The notes under the pieces are model-generated. The model saw only the letters and a program-made list of their open reading frames with translations. It searched no databases and was not told where the DNA came from. Shown here piece by piece: positions 1 through 5,911 of a stretch of 6,633 nt of DNA. Both the position numbers and the translations under genes were made by a program. This DNA is from Thermoplasmata archaeon. Lineage in GTDB: Archaea > Thermoplasmatota > Thermoplasmata > Thermoplasmatales > Thermoplasmataceae. The stretch is from positions 1-6,633 of the forward strand of contig JAKAYH010000130.1 in assembly GCA_021826835.1 (NCBI GenBank). The letters run 5' to 3'. Every line of letters starts with the position of its first letter. Position 1 is the first letter of the stretch.

Positions 1-575
1 ATGATTTCAGAGTGTGGTGGGATAACCTTAAATTCACATGAGGATGTCTATAAAGATGAAAACCATCACGTTTATGTGAATACTGTATACCTGTCAGGCT
101 TGAAAAAATATAGTATGAATGGATATAATGTATCCAATTATTAGCCAAAGGAATTTTTTCATTATTTTATAACCTTGCAAGGGCAAGATTTTTTTACAGA
201 ATAAAGTAAGCTATGGACATTCAGGAAAGATAACTGTAAAATACTGCTGGAATACCCTGCAGTATGGTGAATTTGAATTAATCTTATCACAGATCGGCAG
301 TTAATAAACCGCATTTCGGAAGAATGAATGAACTTGAGGGAGTTTTAGTAGTCTTTCCTGATCAATACACTTAAAAATTGCTGGAAACCTTAGCATTTTA
401 GATTTTGGACTTTATTCGATACATATGCAGGTAATTCAGACTATAGACACAGGCAATGGCAGTTTATTTGGCCATGTAGAGCCAGTGATTGCTTGATTGA
501 TGTGCAGCAGTGAACTTAATATGTATGATTTACAAAATTAAAAATATAATGGAAAATTTCATCATTCTGGATGTG
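1..575. other. Region without an intact gene; short decayed frames
   Basis: No convincing gene is seen here. The window opens with a 47-codon reading frame (1-144, ending TAG) that may be the tail of a gene starting upstream or chance; its product is not recognised. A second frame, 173-304, is open for 43 codons (phrases such as SYGHSGKITVKYCWN and YGEFELILSQIGS) but begins right after a stop and has no obvious start. Between them and after them all frames carry frequent stops. The pattern fits old, decayed coding DNA followed by intergenic sequence, but no family could be assigned. A 7-bp inverted repeat, ATACTGC (241-247) and GCAGTAT (259-265), lies inside the second frame and may be chance. 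Confidence 0.4.
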
Positions 576-586
576 TTTATATATAT
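576..586 (+). promoter_or_regulatory. Probable TATA box of the DUF234 ATPase gene
   Basis: TTTATATATAT lies 34 nt before the ATG at 610. Archaeal transcription normally starts about 25 nt after the box, here around 603-608, so the mRNA would have almost no leader. That agrees with the absence of a Shine-Dalgarno match just upstream of the ATG. Confidence 0.5.
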
Positions 587-609
587 GTTGTGAATAAAGT
601 ATAATACTT

Positions 610-2040
610 ATGTCTCAACAAAAATTTGTCGATAGATTTGAGGAAATAGAAATCCTAGAGGATGCTTACTCATCCAAGAGACCTTCACTGTTCATCCTTT
701 ACGGTAGAAGAAGAGTTGGGAAAACTGAATTGGTGAATAAGTTCATAGGCAACAGAGGAATTTATTTTCTTGCAACAGCAGAGGGAGACAAGGAAAACAT
801 AACCAACTTCAAGATTAGTGTTTCAAAGTTCTTGAAAGATGATGGTATCATCAGGGCAAATTTTGATGATTGGTACTCTTTTTTTACGGTGCTGGTTTCA
901 AGTAGCTCATTTCGTGCAAAAGCAAGCATCTCGAAGGTCATAATCGCCATCGATGAATTCCCGTATCTTATAGAGGCTAATCGGGCAATTCCATCTGTCT
1001 TTCAGAAAATTTACGACACAATACTGAAGGATTTAAATGTAATGTTGATCCTCTCTGGTTCATCCGTTAGCATAATGGAAAACGAAGTGCTTTCCTATAG
1101 AAGCCCCCTTTATGGAAGAAGAACTGGCCAGCTGCAGCTGAAACCTTTGCGTTTTAGGTATTTGGCTGAATTTGTAAATTATGAATTTGAAGACTTATGC
1201 AATACGTATTTTGTATTCGGCGGCATGCCCGAATATCTTTCTAAACTTGATCCTGATGCTGGATTTTGGAAAAATGTATCAAAAAACCTTCTTTTGAAAG
1301 GATCGCCACTTTATGAAGAGGCAGAATTTCTCCTTCGGACTGAATTCAGGGAACCCAGGAACTATATGCTGATTCTTAGATCAATTTCTTACGGAAATCA
1401 TACACTGGGAGAGATATGCACATATTCTGGCCTTGACAAAAGCATGGTATCAAAGTATCTTGACGTCCTCATGTCGCTTGGTTTTGTAATAGCAGAAAAG
1501 CCATTCGGTGCTCCTGAAAAGTATAAGAGAAGAATGTACTGGATATCTGACCAATACCTGAAGTTCTGGTTCAGGTACGTCTTACCAAATAGAAGCGAAA
1601 TTGAGAGATCACATGCAGATGAGGTTATCGAAGGAATAAAGGCAGATTTTCCAATTTTTGCAGGTGAACAGTTCGAGAGCCTGATGAGAGAACTCATACT
1701 GGAAGGAGTATTAGGAAGACCGTTTGATAGTGTCTCAAGATGGTGGGGCAGAAACAGTTCCAGGAAAAGAGGAAGAGATGTTGAAGAAGTAGATATTGTA
1801 GCATATTCCAAAAAACGCGAGGAATTGCTATTTGCCGAATGCAAGTGGACCAACAGCCCTGTATCCATTGATGTGGTTGAGACATTAAGGAAAAAGTCTG
1901 AAACTCTGAGAAAGCAATTTCCTGGTAAAAAATATACATTTGCTGTGTTTTCGAAGAGTGGATTTAGAGGAATTTATAAGGGGCATGGCAACGACACTGT
2001 CCTGATGGAACTTTCGGATATACAGAAAGGTATTTCCTGA
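610..2040 (+). CDS. Archaeal AAA-type ATPase with C-terminal DUF234-like nuclease-fold domain
   Basis: A 476-residue cytoplasmic P-loop ATPase of the archaeal ATPase/DUF234 family. The N-terminal half shows Walker A GRRRVGKT (32-39), Walker B VIIAIDEF (110-117, D115/E116), a sensor-1-like LILSGSS (146-152) and the family phrases SPLYGRRTG (165-173) and FGGMPEYL (203-210). Residues about 250-297 look like a winged helix (GEICTYSGLDKSMVSKYLDVL). The C-terminal part has E356, D395 in EVDIVA and E410-x-K412 in ECKW, the pattern of a PD-(D/E)XK nuclease core; activity is inferred only. Length is typical for the family. The ATG at 610 gives the normal N-terminus directly before the P-loop domain. 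It stands alone, with 123 nt to the next gene. The cellular role of this family is poorly known; it is common and multicopy in archaea and often lies in accessory DNA. Confidence 0.93.
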   Translation: MSQQKFVDRFEEIEILEDAYSSKRPSLFILYGRRRVGKTELVNKFIGNRGIYFLATAEGDKENITNFKISVSKFLKDDGIIRANFDDWYSFFTVLVSSSSFRAKASISKVIIAIDEFPYLIEANRAIPSVFQKIYDTILKDLNVMLILSGSSVSIMENEVLSYRSPLYGRRTGQLQLKPLRFRYLAEFVNYEFEDLCNTYFVFGGMPEYLSKLDPDAGFWKNVSKNLLLKGSPLYEEAEFLLRTEFREPRNYMLILRSISYGNHTLGEICTYSGLDKSMVSKYLDVLMSLGFVIAEKPFGAPEKYKRRMYWISDQYLKFWFRYVLPNRSEIERSHADEVIEGIKADFPIFAGEQFESLMRELILEGVLGRPFDSVSRWWGRNSSRKRGRDVEEVDIVAYSKKREELLFAECKWTNSPVSIDVVETLRKKSETLRKQFPGKKYTFAVFSKSGFRGIYKGHGNDTVLMELSDIQKGIS

Positions 2041-2163
2041 TAGTCCAAAGAGCTAAAAATTAAACGTTTGAAATTTGATAATATTTTGATCCATAGGGCA
2101 TTTCCAACTTCACCACAAAATAAATCTCTTAAACTTGTCGCGTATGTTGTTAATGAAGAGTTC

Positions 2164-2403
2164 ATGGTAAGTTTAAAATTTGGCTTCTGTAAAAATTGCA
2201 GTCACGAGATAGTTTTTTTTGAAGAGCAATGAAAACATCACATTACCAGGGCAAACCTGTATCATGTGCCACACTGGCCTACAGGCCATGTCACAACAAT
2301 AGAGTGTGAAAGAACCCCATGCAATTGTTCAGTGCCAGAACTTGATGAATCCAAGGGGCAGAAATCAAGAATGGTTTTACTTGATAGTCATCCGGAGAGA
2401 TAG
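2164..2403 (+). pseudogene. Small zinc-ribbon gene interrupted by an in-frame TGA
   Basis: From ATG 2164 the frame runs 79 codons to TAG 2401-2403, with one internal stop, TGA at 2230-2232 (codon 23). Before it is C9-x2-C12 in GFCKNCSHEIVF; after it, in the same frame, YHVPHWPTGH and then C48-x4-C53-x-C55 in ECERTPCNCSVPE. Together these give a zinc-ribbon layout (CxxC, aromatic/His middle, C-x4-C-x-C-x2-PE) that resembles small archaeal zinc-binding proteins as I recall them. The stop context CAA-TGA-AAA suggests a TGG (Trp) to TGA change. TGA is used as a normal stop by the ATPase gene and vapB here, so recoding is unlikely. It could be a recent nonsense mutation, a sequencing error, or a truncated 22-residue peptide. 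The stop overlaps the ribosome binding site of the membrane-protein gene that follows, so the two were probably co-transcribed. Function unknown. Confidence 0.6.
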
Positions 2404-2407
2404 GGAG
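2403..2407 (+). promoter_or_regulatory. Shine-Dalgarno site that fixes the membrane-protein start
   Basis: GGGAG ends 6 nt before ATG 2414 and overlaps the TAG of the broken zinc-ribbon gene; a second GGAG sits at 2394-2397. No such site precedes the upstream in-frame ATG at 2306. This supports translation from 2414. Confidence 0.55.
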
Positions 2408-2413
2408 AAGATC

Positions 2414-2638
2414 ATGCTGCTATACACTGTTAACAGGATAATGACTGTCGCCATGTATATAGGCATACTGGCTCTTCTTACCGCACCAATCGGGTTATAT
2501 TTCTATTACTCTGGGGTCTACACAGAGAGCACGTTATACATCTTCAGAATTGGGGAGTCACTATTTTTACTGTCTCTAATTCTTCTCATTGTTGGTTTGA
2601 TATACAAGGTCATAAATAATAAAAAGAACAAAGGATAG
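2414..2638 (+). CDS. Small membrane protein with two transmembrane helices
   Basis: A 74-residue hydrophobic protein of unknown family. Helix 1 spans about residues 11-32 (TVAMYIGILALLTAPIGLYF), helix 2 about 48-66 (ESLFLLSLILLIVGLIYKVI). The short linker between them holds no charged cluster, while the tail (NNKKNKG) is basic, so both ends probably face the cytoplasm. The frame can be extended to an ATG at 2306, but those 36 extra residues overlap the zinc-ribbon frame, look unlike a protein start and lack a ribosome binding site. The ATG at 2414 has GGGAG at good distance and starts just before helix 1. It follows the broken zinc-ribbon gene by 10 nt, suggesting one transcript, and precedes another zinc-ribbon gene by 84 nt. 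No function can be assigned. Confidence 0.6.
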   Translation: MLLYTVNRIMTVAMYIGILALLTAPIGLYFYYSGVYTESTLYIFRIGESLFLLSLILLIVGLIYKVINNKKNKG

Positions 2639-2711
2639 GTCTTGAAATATACTGGGTCAATGGCATTCTTGTAAACAGTATTCATATACACTATTGTTAT
2701 ACTAAATAAAC

Positions 2712-2717
2712 GGAGAG
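2712..2717 (+). promoter_or_regulatory. Shine-Dalgarno site for a TTG start
   Basis: GGAGAG lies 5 nt before TTG 2723, the only plausible start in that frame: an in-frame TAA at 2672 blocks extension and there is no upstream ATG or GTG. A TATA-like stretch around 2679-2690 (TATTCATATAC) could place the transcript start just before this site. Confidence 0.6.
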
Positions 2718-2722
2718 AGAAT

Positions 2723-2902
2723 TTGACAAATATAAGGTGCAGAAAATGTGGAGAAAGCTTCAAAAAACCTCACTGGGGTCTCAAACCTCTGGAGTATAAA
2801 TCAGGAATAAAAATGCCAGGAGGCCTCGTTAGGTTGGGGGCTATTATTGTATGCCCTAAATGTGGTTTTGAAGGCCCAATTAAGGATTACGTCCAAGTTT
2901 AA
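2723..2902 (+). CDS. 59-residue zinc-ribbon protein, TTG start
   Basis: A short intact frame with two zinc knuckles: C6-R-K-C9-G near the start and C44-P-K-C47-G near the end, separated by a basic, glycine-rich middle (HWGLKPLEYKSGIKMPGG). The tail is GFEGPIKDYVQV. This is the classic CxxC(G)...CPxCG layout of a single zinc ribbon, likely binding one zinc ion with four cysteines. Many such archaeal proteins bind nucleic acid or act as adaptor subunits, but nothing here shows a partner. The start is TTG with a good GGAGAG site. Its unusual start codon and small size make it easy to miss. The middle has no long insert, so it is probably a one-domain protein. It lies downstream of a small membrane protein and of another, broken zinc-ribbon gene; the two zinc-ribbon sequences are not obviously close copies because their cysteine spacings differ. 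Confidence 0.75.
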   Translation: MTNIRCRKCGESFKKPHWGLKPLEYKSGIKMPGGLVRLGAIIVCPKCGFEGPIKDYVQV

Positions 2903-3640
2903 TTTGCTGGTTATGTAGAAATAATGGCCATTCTAATCCTTTCCATTTATGAATTTACAGAAGGCATCGAAATGGACTGTTTGGAATCTAATAACCTAAA
3001 GCCCCATTAATTGGCGGATGAGGTTACTTAAGATTCTTGTTCTTAACGTATTTGGAAGTAAACTACTTGTGAGTGGATAGTTCCAAAGGTAGTTTTGAGA
3101 CACTTCAAATCTATAACTGTTGCATGGCTTTGTTCGCCGTAATCACGAGTCAAAGTTTCTGTGATGCTGCTAAAGATGCTCATCATTATCCCCGCAACCG
3201 CAGTGTAGAACCTTTCTCAGCTCAAAATATGGAACTATGCAGGCTTTATTCAAAATTTGGTGGTGTCAAGACCTACCACGGCAGCTAAATCCTCACCAGA
3301 TAAGCATTCACGTTTGCAGAATTAACAGGATGGTGTAAATCAGCACGGTCATCGATGTGGAGAAGTACATAACTACATCGCCTCTTGAGTGCTGGGCCGA
3401 TGTCGAGAAGAAGGATACAGTGATTGCCATAGACGACTTCCTGCATTCTGAAAAAACTATGCCCACAATATCACAGGCTCCAGGAATGTGATAATAAGTA
3501 ACCACCCATTATTTACAGAAAACATTTTTAAACACTGATTCTGCATGAAACAATGCTATAGTTTATCATGTGGAAATAAAGTTCAAAATATTCGACCTTT
3601 ACACTGTATTTCTTTGTCTTCATAGATGATAAGATAAGGC
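2903..3640. other. Long stretch without a convincing gene
   Basis: About 740 nt in which no frame on either strand gives a recognisable intact protein. A 71-codon frame from GTG 3073 to 3288 exists but has no ribbon, motif or start signal to support it, and a comparably protein-like frame runs opposite to it. A dodecin-like fragment lies at 3339-3491. A TATA-like TTTTTAAAC at 3525-3533 precedes only a 26-codon frame (3545-3625). The mixture suggests decayed genes plus intergenic DNA; a non-coding RNA cannot be excluded. Confidence 0.45.
3339..3491 (+). pseudogene. Possible dodecin-like gene fragment
   Basis: The frame after TAA 3336-3338 is open for 50 codons and contains VIDVEKYITTSPLECWADV, which resembles the start of dodecins (pattern KVIE-x-(V/L)-x-TSP-x-SW-x-DAV). 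The following IAIDDFLHSEKT loosely recalls the helix-to-strand part, but the usual alanine-rich helix is shortened and the second half of the roughly 65-70 residue fold is missing. No ATG lies in frame; GTG 3357 is the only early start and would cut the first strand. Dodecins are small flavin-binding, ring-forming proteins. The match is by eye and weak; chance is a real alternative. Confidence 0.2.
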
Positions 3641-3649
3641 TTTTATGCA
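3641..3649 (+). promoter_or_regulatory. Probable TATA box of the oxidoreductase gene
   Basis: TTTTATGCA begins 27 nt before ATG 3668 and follows a purine-rich AAGATAAGG stretch that could serve as the TFB-recognition element. The spacing predicts transcription starting at or next to the ATG, a leaderless mRNA, which fits the lack of a Shine-Dalgarno site. The same 9-mer occurs at 4840 before vapB. Confidence 0.55.
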
Positions 3650-3667
3650 TAAGCTCATTTATAAAGA

Positions 3668-4678
3668 ATGAAAAGATCCAACAGGGCATGGGTACTTGTT
3701 AGCAGACCAAAAGATCATTTTGAGAATGATAGCATCAGAATGGTGGAATTGGAAGTCCCAGACTTAGCAAACGGAGAATTTTTGGTCAAAAATATCTGGC
3801 TCTCCTTCGATCCAACACAACTTATCTGGATGAAGAGGGACTCCTATGTTGCTAAAATCGAATTAGGAGAGGTTGTTAGATCTTTTTCTGTTGGTCAGAT
3901 CGTGGAATCGAAAAATGAGCGATTCAAGGTAGGCGACTTTGTGACCGGATTGTTCGGCTGGCAGGAGTATGCCGTATCGGACGGTTCTTTTGTGAATCTT
4001 GTAAAACCAATAGAGTTTGCAAATCCTCCGTGGTATTCGCTGAGCCTATTCGGTATCACAGGAATGAGCGCATACTTCGGTGTTAAAGACATTGGAAGGG
4101 TCAAGAAGGGAGATAATTTCCTAGTGTCAAGTGCAGCGGGATCTGTTGGTTCCATAGCAGGTCAGATAGCCAAAATCATTGGAGCAAAAGTGATCGGTAT
4201 CGCAGGAGGAGAAAAGAAATCTAAATGGGTAGTTGAGGAAGCCGGTTTTGATTACTGCATAGATTATAAGAAAGAAAATATTTCTGAAAGGCTTTCCGAA
4301 CTATTTCCTGACGGAATAGATGTTTATTTTGATAACGTTGGGGGCGAGATTTTAGACATTGTTCTATCTAAAATCAAGCAATATGGCAGGATCGTGCTCT
4401 GTGGTTTAATATCGGATTATGAAACAGGAAATTTCTATCCTTTACGAAATTATGCAAGGCTAAATTCAAGAAGTGCAAGGATGGAGGGATTCATAGTTAC
4501 CGATTTTATCACAAGATTTGAGGAAGCCCACGATGATCTGTATAATTGGCTAAAAGAAAACCGTTTGAAGCAGAAAGAAGAGATTACATATGGCTTGGAG
4601 AATGCTCCTGAAGTTTTCAAAAAGATTTTTAATGGCACAAGTTTTGGAAAACAGATATTGAAGATAGCAGATGTTTAG
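3668..4678 (+). CDS. NADP-dependent medium-chain reductase, CurA/prostaglandin-reductase type
   Basis: A 336-residue soluble oxidoreductase of the zinc-free medium-chain dehydrogenase/reductase superfamily, closest by eye to COG2130 (E. coli CurA, leukotriene/alkenal double-bond reductases). The N-terminal catalytic domain has SFDPTQLIWM (46-55), the site of the usual DPYMRGRM; it has drifted. KVGDFVTGLFGWQEYAV (87-103) and FGITGMSAYFGV (128-139) are characteristic. The Rossmann domain shows AAGSVGSIAGQIAK (156-169) for the dinucleotide and GGEKKSKW (180-187), whose lysines fit NADPH. EEAGFDYCIDYK, FDNVGGEILD (221-230) and YGRIVLCGLIS (239-249) follow, and FGKQILKI closes the chain. No zinc-binding cysteine cluster is present. 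Likely reaction: NADPH reduction of an alpha,beta-unsaturated carbonyl; the substrate is unknown. Length matches the family. It appears to be a single-gene unit. Confidence 0.93.
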   Translation: MKRSNRAWVLVSRPKDHFENDSIRMVELEVPDLANGEFLVKNIWLSFDPTQLIWMKRDSYVAKIELGEVVRSFSVGQIVESKNERFKVGDFVTGLFGWQEYAVSDGSFVNLVKPIEFANPPWYSLSLFGITGMSAYFGVKDIGRVKKGDNFLVSSAAGSVGSIAGQIAKIIGAKVIGIAGGEKKSKWVVEEAGFDYCIDYKKENISERLSELFPDGIDVYFDNVGGEILDIVLSKIKQYGRIVLCGLISDYETGNFYPLRNYARLNSRSARMEGFIVTDFITRFEEAHDDLYNWLKENRLKQKEEITYGLENAPEVFKKIFNGTSFGKQILKIADV

Positions 4679-4688
4679 AGATGTTTAG
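4669..4688 (+). repeat. 10-bp tandem duplication at the oxidoreductase stop codon
   Basis: AGATGTTTAG occurs twice back to back (4669-4678 and 4679-4688). The first copy ends with the TAG stop of the oxidoreductase gene. It looks like a small local duplication with no effect on the protein. Confidence 0.7.
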
Positions 4689-4732
4689 GATAATCTCGTA
4701 ATTAATACTCTTTGCTAGGACATTCAACAATC

Positions 4733-4745
4733 TTTTATAAAAATA
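4733..4745 (+). promoter_or_regulatory. Possible distal promoter of vapBC
   Basis: TTTTATAAAAATA is the strongest TATA-like element in the gap after the oxidoreductase. It predicts a transcript start near 4760, giving a leader of about 85 nt to ATG 4844, which would include the GAGGT site at 4829-4833. No clean operator palindrome was seen in the leader. Confidence 0.4.
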
Positions 4746-4839
4746 AGCACAAGATGAGCAGCAGTCTATAGGAACCAATATTCCCGACATTGAAATTCTT
4801 GTTATGATTCTCAAGCTCGTCTGGTAGCGAGGTAAACAT

Positions 4840-4848
4840 TTTTATGCA
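4840..4848 (+). promoter_or_regulatory. Possible proximal TATA box of vapB
   Basis: TTTTATGCA is identical to the element before the oxidoreductase and begins 28 nt before GTG 4868 (27 nt in the other case). It overlaps ATG 4844, so if it is used, translation must start at GTG 4868 or 4871 from a leaderless mRNA. Confidence 0.4.
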
Positions 4849-5113
4849 ATTTAATAATGTGGGAATTGTGGTGGGAACGACTCAAGAAACAGTGATAGAT
4901 GATAAGGGCAGGATCCTACTTTCAAAAGAGATTCGGGACGCACTTGGTCTTAAGAGAGGCATGGCCGTAAAATTGCATGCAGAATCCAACAGGATAATAA
5001 TTGATAAATCCGTATCTCCAGAGGAGTTTATTAAAAATATGAAAGGTTTCATTAAGAAAGATTCCAAAGTACCTGTTTCCGATCCTCTTGACCTCAAAAG
5101 AATCTGGAAGTGA
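4844..5113 (+). CDS. vapB: VapB-type antitoxin, AbrB/SpoVT fold
   Basis: An 89-residue protein (81 if it starts at GTG 4868). Residues about 15-55 form a swapped-hairpin AbrB/MazE DNA-binding domain: TVIDDKGRILLSKEIRDALG then LKRGMAVKLHAESNRIIID. The C-terminal third ends in SDPLDLKRIWK (79-89), the type of tail that wraps around a PIN toxin. Role: neutralises the VapC encoded next and, as a complex, probably represses its own promoter. ATG 4844 has GAGGT at 4829-4833, 10 nt away, which is rather far; GTG 4868 or 4871 is an alternative that fits the proximal TATA box and the usual family N-terminus, which begins only a few residues before the TVIDDKGRI strand. I give the longer form. It ends in TGA, 16 nt before the likely vapC start. 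Confidence 0.9.
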   Translation: MQFNNVGIVVGTTQETVIDDKGRILLSKEIRDALGLKRGMAVKLHAESNRIIIDKSVSPEEFIKNMKGFIKKDSKVPVSDPLDLKRIWK

Positions 5114-5129
5114 ATCTGCCCTGGAGCTA

Positions 5130-5531
5130 GTGTATATCGATGCAAATTATTGGATTTACTGGTTTGATGAAAGATTACCTGAGCATCCTTACGTGAATGA
5201 ATCAATGCAGAGTGCCATAAGAGAAGGGGTAGTTTTAAGTCCAGTAACTCTCATGGAAGTGGCTCATTATTTCAGAAACCTCCCCGCCAGTGTACTGGAA
5301 GAAAAAATGAAAATGATAACCAATCTTTCCACACTTACACTAATTGATTTCACTTACCATATTTTGCAATCTTCGATTAGTTTCCTATCTGAATATTCCG
5401 TAAGTGGACTCGGGGTGAGAGATTGTGTTATTCTTGCCACCATGAAAGCCGCTGGATCAAAGATTCTTCTGACTCACGATAAAGCATTCAGTAAGGTCAG
5501 CGGTATTAAGATCATTGATAGGATCTCATAG
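5130..5531 (+). CDS. vapC: VapC-type toxin, PIN-domain ribonuclease
   Basis: A 133-residue PIN-domain protein. The four acidic residues expected for metal binding are visible: D4 in YIDAN, E43 in SPVTLMEVAHYF, D98 in GLGVRDCVILATMKAAG and D117 in LLTHDKAF. VapC toxins cleave RNA in a magnesium- or manganese-dependent way (tRNA or rRNA in studied cases); the target here is unknown. All active-site positions are kept, so it should be functional. GTG 5130 is chosen because PIN toxins begin right at the first strand (M-x-YIDAN-type). A GGAG is present at 5123-5126, only 3 nt away. The frame extends back to TTG 5088, overlapping vapB, but the 14 added residues are unlike the family and have no ribosome binding site. 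It is read with vapB, probably by coupling. Confidence 0.9.
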   Translation: MYIDANYWIYWFDERLPEHPYVNESMQSAIREGVVLSPVTLMEVAHYFRNLPASVLEEKMKMITNLSTLTLIDFTYHILQSSISFLSEYSVSGLGVRDCVILATMKAAGSKILLTHDKAFSKVSGIKIIDRIS

Positions 5532-5689
5532 ATAAAGTGCAAGGCTAAAGAGTGTGCAGAAGCAGATAAATATCAAGAGTTCAACCAGTATTAATGATCC
5601 TAAATATGGATTTGGTTTTAACCTGGAACCTGCATTCAGTTGTCCAAAGTGATAGGCACTTCAATTATTTAACTTGACGCAGTTTGAAT

Positions 5690-5911
5690 ATGATGGTTGC
5701 CGACAGCGGTCCGACCGATAGGGGTTGGTGTTCACTCCTTCTGCCTGGAAAGAACGGAAGTGGGAAACTTCTAGCAGAAACTTTAGCTGGAGAAGGTTAA
5801 CTTACACTTCGGTATGATAAAATGGCCTCTGGACCACATGTAAAAAAAATCTTGGATCTCTTTAAACAACTATCGCCAAGAGCCTTATATCTGCAATATA
5901 CACGTCTCTAA
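5690..5911 (+). pseudogene. Remnant of a P-loop (ABC-type) ATPase gene
   Basis: From ATG 5690 (or 5693) the frame contains GWCSLLLPGKNGSGK followed by LLAETLAGEG, closely like the N-terminal part of an ABC ATPase (x-x-LLGPNGSGKSTL-x-x-x-LAGE). The P-loop is damaged: GKNGSGK is followed by Leu where Ser/Thr binds magnesium, and one or more residues appear lost. A TAA at 5798-5800 interrupts the frame, which then stays open to TAA 5909-5911 (phrases HVKKILDLFKQLSPRALYL). No Q-loop, LSGGQ signature or Walker B follows, so well over half of the gene is gone. The specific transporter or ABC subfamily cannot be named. The 158 nt between vapC and this relic contain nothing recognisable. Confidence 0.5.

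Noticed and set aside
1398..1868. 156-codon frame on the minus strand
   Set aside because: It is the complement of the well-supported ATPase gene, with no start signals or family resemblance.
2275..2288. Palindrome TGGCCTACAGGCCA as a terminator hairpin
   Set aside because: It lies inside the zinc-ribbon frame, has no following T run, and archaeal termination does not depend on such hairpins.
2231..2305. A shifted frame with TCIMCH that could serve as the second knuckle of the broken zinc ribbon after a one-base slip in the T8 run at 2213-2220
   Set aside because: It needs a frameshift and ends early at 2303-2305; the unshifted frame has a better zinc-ribbon tail (C-x4-C-x-C-x2-PE) with only one stop to explain.
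2306..2413. N-terminal extension of the membrane protein to ATG 2306
   Set aside because: It overlaps the zinc-ribbon frame, has no ribosome binding site and lacks protein character; the start at 2414 has GGGAG.
3073..3288. 71-codon frame from GTG 3073
   Set aside because: No recognisable motif, no start signals, and an equally protein-like frame exists on the opposite strand.
3545..3625. 26-codon cysteine-containing frame after a TATA-like element
   Set aside because: Too short, no ribosome binding site, and not at leaderless spacing from the TATA-like sequence.
5723..5745. Possible tRNA T-arm-like segment (GGTGTTCACTCC)
   Set aside because: No acceptor or anticodon stem could be folded around it and the same bases encode the ATPase relic.
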